This document shows, piece after piece, positions 7,552-13,932 of a stretch of DNA of 14,234 nucleotides. The position numbers and the translations under genes are program-made. The stretch's first letter is position 1. Each line of letters opens with the position of its first letter. This stretch comes from JBDTMT01 sp039934135 (GTDB lineage Bacteria > Desulfobacterota > Binatia > HRBIN30 > CADEER01). A model generated the notes under the pieces. That model was not told the DNA's origin and did no database searches. It was given only the letters and a program-made list of their open reading frames with translations. The stretch is taken from positions 1 to 14,234 of the forward strand of contig JBDTMT010000090.1 of the NCBI GenBank assembly GCA_039934135.1, given 5' to 3'.

Positions 7552-8547
7552 TTAGTGCAAAACGTGATTCTGGTAGAGGATCTCCGCGTCCAGATCAAGC
7601 TTGGGTATCGGACGACGGCGCCAGCGCTTGTGCCACCACACCCATTCGCCGGGATTGCGGCGGATGTGTTGTTCGAAGGCGTTGTTGATCCGGCGCGTCA
7701 GCTCGAGCACGTCGAGGCGCTTGTCGCCGGTCTCCGGCAGCGCGATCGGCGGCATGACCGTGAACAGATGTCCGCCGCCCGGCCGGCGCTGCGCGAAGGC
7801 GGCGACGATGGGCATTTTGCGGCGCACGGCGAGGGCCGCGGGAGCCACCGGCGTGCGCGCCGGATGGCCGAAGAACGGTACCGTCACCGACGGGGTCATG
7901 ATGTCCTGATCGACGATCAGCGCCAGGGCGTGGTGGTCGCGCAGCACTCTGAGGATCTCGCGCCCTGAGCTCGGGCTCTCGCGCAGGATCGTGCGCACGC
8001 CGTTGCGGGCGCGCAGGTCGAAGACGAACTGGTTCAGGCGCGGATCGTTCAGTCGCCGCGCCACGGCGATGATCGGCAGCTGCTTGCGTCCGGCGAAGTA
8101 CGCCGCGAGGAGCTCCCAATTGCCGATGTGACCGGTGACGACGATGGCGCCCTGGCCCATCTGCAGGACCGTCTCGACATGCTCCCAACCCTCGACACTG
8201 GCGTAGTCGTCGAAGTGGGCGCGAATCGCGTCCATGTGAGTCAGCTCGACGAAACAGCGCGCCGCATTGCGCAGCGCGGCGCGCGCGATGTCGCGTTTGG
8301 CGTCGGCGGTGAGCTCGTCGCCGTAGGCGAGATCGAGGTGGGCGAGCGACAGGCGCCGCGTCTCACCCGAGAAGCGGTAGGCGAGGTCGCCGAAGCGGTC
8401 GGCGAGGCGCAGGGCGCGGTCGAGCGAAACCTGTCGCGGTAGCCAGAACGCCACCCGCGCGGCGTAGTACGTGACGGCGTCCTTGCGGCGCCGAATGAAG
8501 CGCCGCAGGCGGCGATTACGCTTGTAGTAGCGGCGGATGGGATTCAT
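7552..8547 (-). CDS. LpxL/HtrB-family lipid A acyltransferase (first of two in operon)
   Basis: A 331-residue member of the lysophospholipid/lipid A acyltransferase family, expected at the cytoplasmic face of the inner membrane. The N-terminus is strongly basic (RRYYKRNRRLRRFIRRRK) before a weakly hydrophobic segment. Family motifs are HxxxxE in VVTGHIGNWELLAAY (His140, Glu145), the VARRLNDPRLN region, IVDQDIMTPSVTVPFFGHPARTP split across the substrate pocket, and the C-terminal NPGEWVWWHKRWRRRP. Its start ATG lies 42 bases after the kdsD stop, with only a weak purine stretch. In many relatives kdsD is followed by kdsC and lptC; here this acyltransferase takes that place. The acyl chain and attachment position cannot be predicted. 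Confidence 0.93.
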   Translation of the reverse strand: MNPIRRYYKRNRRLRRFIRRRKDAVTYYAARVAFWLPRQVSLDRALRLADRFGDLAYRFSGETRRLSLAHLDLAYGDELTADAKRDIARAALRNAARCFVELTHMDAIRAHFDDYASVEGWEHVETVLQMGQGAIVVTGHIGNWELLAAYFAGRKQLPIIAVARRLNDPRLNQFVFDLRARNGVRTILRESPSSGREILRVLRDHHALALIVDQDIMTPSVTVPFFGHPARTPVAPAALAVRRKMPIVAAFAQRRPGGGHLFTVMPPIALPETGDKRLDVLELTRRINNAFEQHIRRNPGEWVWWHKRWRRRPIPKLDLDAEILYQNHVLH

Positions 8548-8589
8548 CGCCTGTCGATCGGGCCCACGGCTGTCGCTGGTGAGCGCGCC

Positions 8590-9639
8590 CTAGGCGACGC
8601 CGGCTTTGAGGATGTCGTGCAGGTGGATGACGCCGAGCGGCGTGCGCGAGCCGGCGGCGAGGACGAACAGCGACGTGATGCTGTGGCGCTCCATGATGGC
8701 CAGCGCCCGCGCCGCGAGGGCGCCCGGCTCGATGGTCTTTGGCGCCTTGGTCATCACCTCGGAGGCGCTGAGGCGGGAGAGGTCGCGCGTGCGCTCGAGG
8801 CCGCGCCGCAGATCGCCGTCGGTGACGATTCCGACCAGGTTGCCGCGCCCGTCGACGACGCCGGTGACACCGAGTCGTTTGTGCGAAATCTCGAGCACCG
8901 CGTCGGCCAGCGCGGCGTCGCGCCGCACCAGCGGCAGGGCGTCGCCGCTGTGCATGAGATCGCTCACCTTGAGCAGGCGGCGGCCGAGGCTGCCGGCGGG
9001 ATGCAAGGCGGCGAAGTCCTCCTCGCGGAAGCCGTTGCGCTCGAACAGCGCGACCGCCAGCGCGTCACCCAGCGCCAGGGCCGCGGTGGTGCTGGCGGTC
9101 GGAGCGAGGCCGAGCGGACAGGCTTCCTCCGGCACGCTGGCGTCGAGCACGACGTCGGCGGCGCGCGCCAGCGTCGACTGCGGCGCGCCGGTGATGGCGA
9201 TGATGCGCACGTCGTGGCGTTGCAACAGCGGCAGCAGCCGCACCATCTCGTCGACTTCACCGCTGTACGACAGCGCCAGGACGACGTCGTCTTTGCCGAC
9301 GACGCCGAAATCGCCGTGCACCGCCTCCGCGGCATGCAGAAACGTGGCCGGCGTGCCGGTGCTGGCCAGCGTCGCGGCGATCTTGCGACAGATGTGTCCC
9401 GACTTGCCGATGCCGGTGACGACGATCTTGCCGCGGCAGGCGGCCAGCAGTTCGATGGCCTGTGCGAAGCGCTCGTCGAGGCGGCGGCGCACGGCGTTGA
9501 CGGCGGCGATCTCGACGTCGAGCACGCGGCGGGCGCGCTGCAGCGCCTCGCTGTCGGGCGCGCGCTGCCGGCGCCGCGACGGGGTCGTACGGGTCATCGG
9601 GGATGCGGTCGGGCGTCGCGACACGACACGCTCAGCCAT
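8590..9639 (-). CDS. kdsD: Arabinose-5-phosphate isomerase (KdsD/KpsF family, SIS + two CBS domains)
   Basis: It interconverts ribulose-5-phosphate and arabinose-5-phosphate, the first committed step towards Kdo. The 349-residue frame has an Arg-rich N-terminal ~25 residues, a SIS domain (about 55-200) and two CBS domains (about 225-345). Family signatures are VVTGIGKSGHICRKIAATL with Lys79 (E. coli Lys59), FLHAAEAVHGDFG, ALSYSGEVDEM, EEACPLGLAPTASTT, the ALHPAGSLGRRLL segment carrying the active-site His, IVTDGDLRRG, and GVIHLHDILKAGV at the end. The start is uncertain: ATG 9639 follows the kdsA stop by 30 bases, while ATG 9597 would give 335 residues, closer to the usual ~328; neither has a clear Shine-Dalgarno sequence. 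Its position just after kdsA argues for the Kdo-pathway role rather than the capsule-linked KpsF. Confidence 0.95.
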   Translation of the reverse strand: MAERVVSRRPTASPMTRTTPSRRRQRAPDSEALQRARRVLDVEIAAVNAVRRRLDERFAQAIELLAACRGKIVVTGIGKSGHICRKIAATLASTGTPATFLHAAEAVHGDFGVVGKDDVVLALSYSGEVDEMVRLLPLLQRHDVRIIAITGAPQSTLARAADVVLDASVPEEACPLGLAPTASTTAALALGDALAVALFERNGFREEDFAALHPAGSLGRRLLKVSDLMHSGDALPLVRRDAALADAVLEISHKRLGVTGVVDGRGNLVGIVTDGDLRRGLERTRDLSRLSASEVMTKAPKTIEPGALAARALAIMERHSITSLFVLAAGSRTPLGVIHLHDILKAGVA

Positions 9640-9669
9640 GCGGGCGTCGCGCCCGCCGCCACGGCGTGT

Positions 9670-10494
9670 TCATCCGCGTCGCGCCGCGTCGATGCGCACC
9701 AGTTCGGCGAGCAGCGTCGGCAACTCGGCGAGCGGGTACGAGTTGGGACCGTCGCTCAGTGCGCGGTCGGGATCTTCGTGCGTCTCGAGGAACAGCGCGT
9801 CGACGCCGACCGCCACCGCGGCGCGCGCCAAGGGGCGGATGAACTGGCGCTGGCCACCGGACGCGCCGCCCTGCCCGCCGGGCAGCTGCACGCTGTGCCC
9901 GGCGTCGTAGACGACCGGGTAGCCGAGCTCGCCGAGCACGGCGAGACTGCGCATGTCGGCGACCAGATTGTTGTAGCCGAAGCTGGCGCCGCGCTCGGTG
10001 ATCAGCAGATCGCGGTTGCCGGTCGACTCGACCTTTTTCAGCAACGGCCCGACGTCCCACGGCGCCAGGAACTGGCCCTTCTTCACGTTCACCGGCTTGC
10101 CGGCTCGCGCCACGCTGAGCAGATAATCGGTCTGGCGGCAGAGAAACGCCGGCGTCTGCAATAGATCAGCGACTTCGGCGACCGCGGCAGCCTGCTCCGC
10201 CTCGTGCACGTCGGTGACCACCGGGACGCCGATCTCTCGCTTCACGTCGGCGAGGATCTTCAGCCCTTCGTCCAGGCCGGGGCCGCGCGGTGAATTGAGC
10301 GAGGTGCGGTTGGCCTTGTCGAAGGACGATTTGTAGACGAACGGCACGCCGAGGCGATCGGCGATGGCCTTGATCGCCTCGGCGTGGCGCAGGGCACTGT
10401 CGCGTCCCTCGATCACGCAGGTGCCGCCGAAGAAGGCCAGCGGATTACCGGCGCCGACGCGCACCGCGTCGCCGATCTGGACCTCGCGCCGCAT
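9670..10494 (-). CDS. kdsA: 3-deoxy-D-manno-octulosonate-8-phosphate synthase
   Basis: KdsA condenses phosphoenolpyruvate with arabinose-5-phosphate to Kdo-8-phosphate. From ATG 10494 the protein has 274 residues, the family length. Signatures include YKSSFDKANRTS, SPRGPGLDEGL, VTDVHE, QTPAFLCRQTD, VNVKKGQFLAPWD, ERGASFGYNNLV and DGPNSYPL. The motif GGTCVIEG carries Cys26 where E. coli KdsA has Asn (GGMNVLES); with His in DAGHSVQLPGG, Glu in FLETHEDP and Asp in SDGPN this is the ligand set of the metal-dependent class. The reading frame continues upstream to a GTG at 10554, but those 20 residues are encoded by the 7-bp repeat cluster and end in a pyrimidine-rich stretch, so they are probably not ancestral. 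No Shine-Dalgarno sequence is visible before ATG 10494, which leaves the start open. Confidence 0.96.
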   Translation of the reverse strand: MRREVQIGDAVRVGAGNPLAFFGGTCVIEGRDSALRHAEAIKAIADRLGVPFVYKSSFDKANRTSLNSPRGPGLDEGLKILADVKREIGVPVVTDVHEAEQAAAVAEVADLLQTPAFLCRQTDYLLSVARAGKPVNVKKGQFLAPWDVGPLLKKVESTGNRDLLITERGASFGYNNLVADMRSLAVLGELGYPVVYDAGHSVQLPGGQGGASGGQRQFIRPLARAAVAVGVDALFLETHEDPDRALSDGPNSYPLAELPTLLAELVRIDAARRG

Positions 10495-10511
10495 GTCAGA
10501 AGGAGAAGCGT

Positions 10512-10570
10512 GACCGGTGACCGGCGACCGGTCCAAGTCGTCTCGACTCGTCACTGGTCACCGGTCTCTG
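10512..10570. repeat. 7-bp tandem and inverted repeat cluster between pyrG and kdsA
   Basis: Three head-to-tail heptamers, GACCGGT-GACCGGC-GACCGGT (10512-10532), are mirrored by GTCACTG-GTCACCG-GTCTCTG (10550-10570). The outer parts form a perfect 11-bp inverted repeat (10512-10522 with 10556-10566) that can extend to a longer imperfect hairpin around a short centre. It fills much of the 97-base gap between the pyrG stop and the kdsA start and may act as a hairpin inside the operon mRNA. Repeats of this style are intergenic, often multicopy elements in some GC-rich genomes; copy number here is unknown. Confidence 0.7.
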
Positions 10571-10591
10571 CTCACGCCTTCTCGAGCCGCA

Positions 10592-12241
10592 TCACTTCAC
10601 CGCGCTGAGCAGCGGCGTCTTGTGGGCCTCGGCCTTGTACAGCACGGCGGCGCGGATGAAGCCTTTGAAGAGCGGGTGGCAGTCGAACGGTCGCGATTTG
10701 AACTCAGGGTGGAACTGGCAGCCGATGAACCACGGATGGTCGGCGAGCTCGACGATCTCCACCAGCGACTCGTCCGGCGACAGGCCGCTGAGGATCAAGC
10801 CGGCGCGGCTCAGCTGATCGCGATAGGCGTTGTTGAATTCGTAGCGGTGGCGGTGGCGCTCGTTGATCTTGCGCTTGCCGTACATGCGCGCCGCCAGCGA
10901 ATGCTCGCTGAGCACGCACGGGTACGAGCCGAGGCGCATGGTGCCGCCCTTGCGCGTCACCATATGCTGGCTCTGCATCAGATGGATGACTGGATGCGGT
11001 GTGCGCTCGTCGACCTCGCTGGAGTTCGCCGCCGCCAGACCGCAGACGTTGCGAGCGTACTCGATGACGGCCATCTGCATACCGAAGCAGATGCCGAAGA
11101 ACGGCACCTTCTCCTCGCGTGCGAAACGCACCGCGGCGATCTTGCCCTCGGTGCCGCGCGGGCCGAAACCCATCGGCACCAGTACGGCGTCGGCGCTGGT
11201 CAGGGGCTCGGGCAAGCCCTCGCTGACGATCTTCTCCGAGTCGATGAACTCCAGTTCGACGCGGCATTCGTTGGCGAAGCCGCCGTGCGCCAGCGCTTCG
11301 TTGAGACTCTTGTAGGAGTCAGCCAGGTCGACGTACTTGCCGACCACGGCGATGCGCACGCCGTCGCCCTTGGCCTTGAAGGTCTGCACGACCTTCTGCC
11401 ACTTCTGCAGCGACGGCGCGCCGGTCCACATGTTGAGCTTCTCGACCAGGCGTTCGTCGATGCCCTCTTCGTGCAGGGCCAGCGGCACTTCATAGATGCA
11501 GTCGACGTCGCGCGCCGTGATGACCGCGTTCTCATCGACGTTGCAGAAATGGGCGATCTTCGACTTGATCTTCTGATCGAGCACGCGGTCGGTGCGGCAC
11601 AACAGGATGTCGGGCTGCATGCCGAGGCCGGTGAGCTCCTTGACGCTGTGCTGCGTCGGCTTGGTTTTCACCTCGCCGGCGGCGCTGATGTACGGCACCA
11701 GCGTCAGATGCACATAGAGCACGTTGTCGCGGCCGCGATCCCAGCGGAACTGCCGGATGGCTTCGAGGAACGGCAGGCTCTCGATGTCGCCGACCGTGCC
11801 ACCGACCTCGCCGATCAGCACGTCGCAGCCTTCGGCGGCGGCGAGGATGCGGCCTTTGATCTCGTCGGTGATGTGCGGGATCACCTGCACCGTGCCGCCC
11901 AGGTAATCGCCGCGCCGTTCGCGACTGATGACGGCGTCGTACACCTGACCGGTGGTGAAGTTGTTCTTCTGGCTCATGCGCACCGACAGGAAGCGCTCGT
12001 AGTGGCCGAGGTCGAGATCGGTCTCAGCGCCGTCGTCGGTGACGAACACCTCGCCGTGCTGGAACGGACTCATCGTGCCCGGATCGACGTTGATGTACGG
12101 GTCCATCTTGAGGATGGAGACCTTCAATCCGCGGCTCTCCAGCAGGGCGCCGATCGACGCCGAGGCCAGGCCTTTGCCGAGCGACGACACTACGCCGCCG
12201 GTGACGAAGATGAACTTGGTTCGTTTCACATCGGTCGCCAT
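10592..12241 (-). CDS. pyrG: CTP synthase (glutamine-hydrolysing)
   Basis: PyrG makes CTP from UTP, ATP and glutamine in the cytosol; here the CTP directly serves KdsB, encoded just upstream. The 549-residue length is normal. The N-terminal amidoligase domain shows FVTGGVVSSLGKGLASASIGALL, LKMDPYINVDPGTMSPFQHGEV, DDGAETDLDLGHYERF and EVGGTVGDIES. The C-terminal class I glutamine amidotransferase domain (from about residue 300) has GICFGMQMAVIE with nucleophile Cys385 and CQFHPEFKSRP with the His/Glu pair. One oddity is VPMGFGPRG at residues 355-363: the loop is normally PGGFG, and Met357 replaces the first glycine, the position of E. coli Gly351. The ATG at 12241 is 9 bases after the kdsB stop, with a G-rich ribosome binding site (GAGGGGGTGGG) reaching into the kdsB end. 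Confidence 0.98.
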   Translation of the reverse strand: MATDVKRTKFIFVTGGVVSSLGKGLASASIGALLESRGLKVSILKMDPYINVDPGTMSPFQHGEVFVTDDGAETDLDLGHYERFLSVRMSQKNNFTTGQVYDAVISRERRGDYLGGTVQVIPHITDEIKGRILAAAEGCDVLIGEVGGTVGDIESLPFLEAIRQFRWDRGRDNVLYVHLTLVPYISAAGEVKTKPTQHSVKELTGLGMQPDILLCRTDRVLDQKIKSKIAHFCNVDENAVITARDVDCIYEVPLALHEEGIDERLVEKLNMWTGAPSLQKWQKVVQTFKAKGDGVRIAVVGKYVDLADSYKSLNEALAHGGFANECRVELEFIDSEKIVSEGLPEPLTSADAVLVPMGFGPRGTEGKIAAVRFAREEKVPFFGICFGMQMAVIEYARNVCGLAAANSSEVDERTPHPVIHLMQSQHMVTRKGGTMRLGSYPCVLSEHSLAARMYGKRKINERHRHRYEFNNAYRDQLSRAGLILSGLSPDESLVEIVELADHPWFIGCQFHPEFKSRPFDCHPLFKGFIRAAVLYKAEAHKTPLLSAVK

Positions 12242-12250
12242 CCCACCCCC

Positions 12251-12997
12251 TCAGCGGTGCGCCATCGCCGCCAGTTCGGCCCGCGCCCGTTCCAGGTCGC
12301 GCGGTGTGTCCACCTCGACCGACGCGGCGTGCACGTCGGTCACCCTGATGCGGAATCCCCATTCCAAGGCGCGCAGCTGCTCGAGCTGCTCGGCCTGCTC
12401 CAGCGGCGTCGGCGCCAGCGCCGCGAAACGCAGCAGGAAGTCGCGTCGATACGCGTAGAGGCCGATGTGCTTGTCGCCGAGCCCGTCGTCGCGCAGGCCG
12501 TCGCGATAGTAGGGCAGCGGGCTGCGCGAAAAGAACAGCGCATTGCCGGCGCGATCGGTCACGACCTTGACGACGTTCGGGTTGTCGCGCTCCTCGCGCG
12601 TCGCAATCGCCGTCTTCACCGTCGCCATCGGCAGCGTGTCGTCGTCGAACAGTGGCGCCACCGCAGCGGCGACCATGGCCGGATCGAGCAGCGGCAAGTC
12701 GCCCTGCACGTTGACGATGATCTCGGCGTCGAGCCCGGCGGCCACCTCCGCGATGCGGTCGGTGCCGGTGCGGTGCTCGCGGCGCGTCAGCACCACATCG
12801 CCGCCGAACGCGTCCACCGCGGCGCGAATGCGTTCGTCGTCGGTCGCGACGAGCACGCGGTCGATGCCGTGCGCGCATATGGCGCGCTCATACACACGTT
12901 GAATCATGGGTTTGCCGTCGAGGTCGGCGAGTGGCTTTCCGGGGAGACGGGTAGACTCGTACCGTGCCGGAATTATTGCGACGACGCGAGCACCCAT
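12251..12997 (-). CDS. kdsB: 3-deoxy-manno-octulosonate cytidylyltransferase (CMP-Kdo synthetase)
   Basis: KdsB couples Kdo to CMP using CTP, giving the donor for Kdo transfer to lipid A. Starting at ATG 12997 it has 248 residues, matching the family. Signatures are VVAIIPARYESTRLPGKPL (nucleotide loop), DGKPMIQRVYERA, VATDDERI, TGTDRIAEV, the VNVQGD metal site, NPNVVKVV, ALFFSRSPLPYYRD, GLYAYRRDFLLRF, LEQAEQLEQLRALEWG and VDTPRDLERAR. The site reads NVQGDLPLL where NVQGDEPxI is usual, so the Glu after the Asp is replaced by Leu. The frame extends to a GTG at 13027, but the predicted transcription start is near 13030, which would leave no leader for that codon; ATG 12997 gives a leader of about 33 bases. 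It is the first gene of the seven-gene - strand operon. Confidence 0.96.
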   Translation of the reverse strand: MGARVVAIIPARYESTRLPGKPLADLDGKPMIQRVYERAICAHGIDRVLVATDDERIRAAVDAFGGDVVLTRREHRTGTDRIAEVAAGLDAEIIVNVQGDLPLLDPAMVAAAVAPLFDDDTLPMATVKTAIATREERDNPNVVKVVTDRAGNALFFSRSPLPYYRDGLRDDGLGDKHIGLYAYRRDFLLRFAALAPTPLEQAEQLEQLRALEWGFRIRVTDVHAASVEVDTPRDLERARAELAAMAHR

Positions 12998-13036
12998 GTG
13001 AGCCACACATGACGCAGAATACGCCACGCAGCGCGG

Positions 13037-13064
13037 GTTATAGCAGGGGTCGGAGAGGTGTCAA
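13037..13064 (-). promoter_or_regulatory. Sigma70-type promoter of the kdsB-pyrG-kdsA-kdsD-acyltransferase operon
   Basis: On the - strand a perfect TTGACA (13064-13059) and TATAAC (13042-13037, 5 of 6) are separated by 16 bases. Transcription is expected near 13030. It is the best promoter match noticed in the window and is correctly placed before the first gene of the operon. Confidence 0.75.
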
Positions 13065-13065
13065 T

Positions 13066-13077
13066 TTGGCCGGCCAA
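13066..13077. promoter_or_regulatory. 12-bp palindrome next to the kdsB promoter, possible operator
   Basis: TTGGCCGGCCAA is a perfect 12-base palindrome one base upstream of the kdsB -35 box, centred about 41-42 bases before the predicted transcription start, a usual place for an activator site. It lies in the shared region between kdsB and the divergent AhpD-like gene. GC-rich palindromes also arise by chance in such genomes. Confidence 0.35.
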
Positions 13078-13099
13078 GGCTTACAACGCGAGCCGCGGA

Positions 13100-13121
13100 C
13101 GACGGCGGGGTGTCGCCGTCG
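13100..13121 (+). other. Hairpin in the leader of the AhpD-like gene
   Basis: CGACGGCG-GGTGT-type loop-CGCCGTCG gives a perfect 8-bp stem around a 6-base loop (GGGTGT), 36 bases before the AhpD-like start. It could be an mRNA leader structure or an operator. No clear -10/-35 pair was found for this gene on the + strand. Confidence 0.35.
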
Positions 13122-13157
13122 GACCGCATTATTGCGTTGGGAGAGAAGGGGGAATGC

Positions 13158-13799
13158 ATGCCGCGCTTGCAGCAGGTGTCACGCAGCGACGCGCCACCCG
13201 AGGTGGTGCGCCTCTATGATTTCGTCTTCGGCGCGGGGCGTGATCCGGTCGCCGAGCCGGGCACCGAGACCGGCACGCCGGGCAACTGGTGGACGGTGTT
13301 CGCGTTATCGCCCGAGGCGCTGCAGCACGCGGTGGCCGGCTTCGCGTTCTGCCGCAGCGCCAAGCGCCGGCTCGATCCACGCCTGCGCGAGCTCGGGCAG
13401 ATGCGCGCCGGCTGGGCGCGCGGCAGCCAGTTCGTCTTCTCGCAGCACTGCAAAGCGGCGCGCTCCGTCGGCCTGAGCGATGCGCAGGTCGAGGCGCTGC
13501 CGGCCTGGCAGACCGCCGACTGCTTCTCGCCGGTCGAGCGCGCCGTGCTGGCGTACACCGACGGCCTGGTGCTCGACGGCGGGCGTGTCGCCGACGGCAT
13601 CTTCGATGCCCTGCGCGCCAACCAGCTGTCGGATGAAGCGATCCTCGAGCTGACCTACATCGTCTGCATGTACGACATGCATGCCACCATGTGTCGTGCG
13701 TTACGCCTGGAATACGACGACGTCGACGAGCGCATTGTCGAGCGCCTCGGCCCCGGCGGCGCCAAGACGCTCGACGCCATGCGCCGCGTCGACCGCTAG
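13158..13799 (+). CDS. Carboxymuconolactone decarboxylase/AhpD-like family protein
   Basis: The 213-residue, mostly helical protein resembles the CMD/AhpD family, whose members are decarboxylases, peroxidase partners or uncharacterised. The core is at about residues 73-106 (LDPRLRELGQMRAGWARGSQ, then FVFSQHCKAARSVGL) and is followed by a C-terminal repeat-like helical part (FSPVERAVLAYTDGL, LSDEAILELTYIVCMYDMHATM). AhpD enzymes carry a CxxC redox pair; here the equivalent place reads FSQHC with a single Cys98, so thiol peroxidase activity of the AhpD kind is unlikely. The start ATG 13158 has a strong ribosome binding site, AAGGGGGA at 13146-13153; ATG 13154 is out of frame. It is divergent from the kdsB operon. 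A TetR-type regulator gene follows 133 bases downstream on the same strand, so regulation by it is possible. Exact substrate unknown. Confidence 0.82.
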   Translation: MPRLQQVSRSDAPPEVVRLYDFVFGAGRDPVAEPGTETGTPGNWWTVFALSPEALQHAVAGFAFCRSAKRRLDPRLRELGQMRAGWARGSQFVFSQHCKAARSVGLSDAQVEALPAWQTADCFSPVERAVLAYTDGLVLDGGRVADGIFDALRANQLSDEAILELTYIVCMYDMHATMCRALRLEYDDVDERIVERLGPGGAKTLDAMRRVDR

Positions 13800-13881
13800 C
13801 GCGGGCCAAGGCTCGACACCCAGCCGCGCCGAGCTCACTGGAGCCCAGCCGCGGGCACCGCTGCCGGGCGCGTCGAGCGGA

Positions 13882-13904
13882 GCGAAGGCAGGGCTTGCCT
13901 TCGC
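13882..13904 (+). terminator. Hairpin after the AhpD-like gene, possible terminator
   Basis: GCGAAGGCA-GGGCT-TGCCTTCGC forms a perfect 9-bp stem with a 5-base loop, 82 bases after the AhpD-like stop. No T-run follows, so it is at best a weak intrinsic terminator. The rest of the 133-base gap holds a 10-base direct repeat CCCAGCCGCG (13819-13828 and 13844-13853) and the operator-like repeat listed separately. Confidence 0.4.
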
Positions 13905-13908
13905 AGCG

Positions 13909-13926
13909 GCGGAATGATTATTCCGC
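13909..13926. promoter_or_regulatory. 18-bp perfect inverted repeat, likely TetR-type operator
   Basis: GCGGAAT-GATT-ATTCCGC has two perfect 7-base arms and lies six bases before the ATG of the TetR-family gene. TetR regulators bind such inverted repeats as dimers and often repress their own gene from this position. The AT-rich centre stands out from the GC-rich surroundings. Binding by this regulator is inferred from position and symmetry. Confidence 0.5.
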
Positions 13927-13932
13927 GACGCT

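Noticed and set aside
9632..10060. Arg/Ala-rich - strand frame overlapping kdsA and the start of kdsD
   Set aside because: It is an alternative frame of the conserved kdsA gene with no family-like sequence.
10517..13012. An 831-codon + strand open frame opposite pyrG and kdsB
   Set aside because: It is the mirror of two highly conserved genes and shows the usual antisense composition (runs of H, D, V, A, L) with no start signal.
13819..13853. 10-base direct repeat CCCAGCCGCG after the AhpD-like gene as an attachment or mobile-element site
   Set aside because: It is short, GC-rich and has no integrase, transposase or tRNA gene nearby; chance is the simplest explanation.
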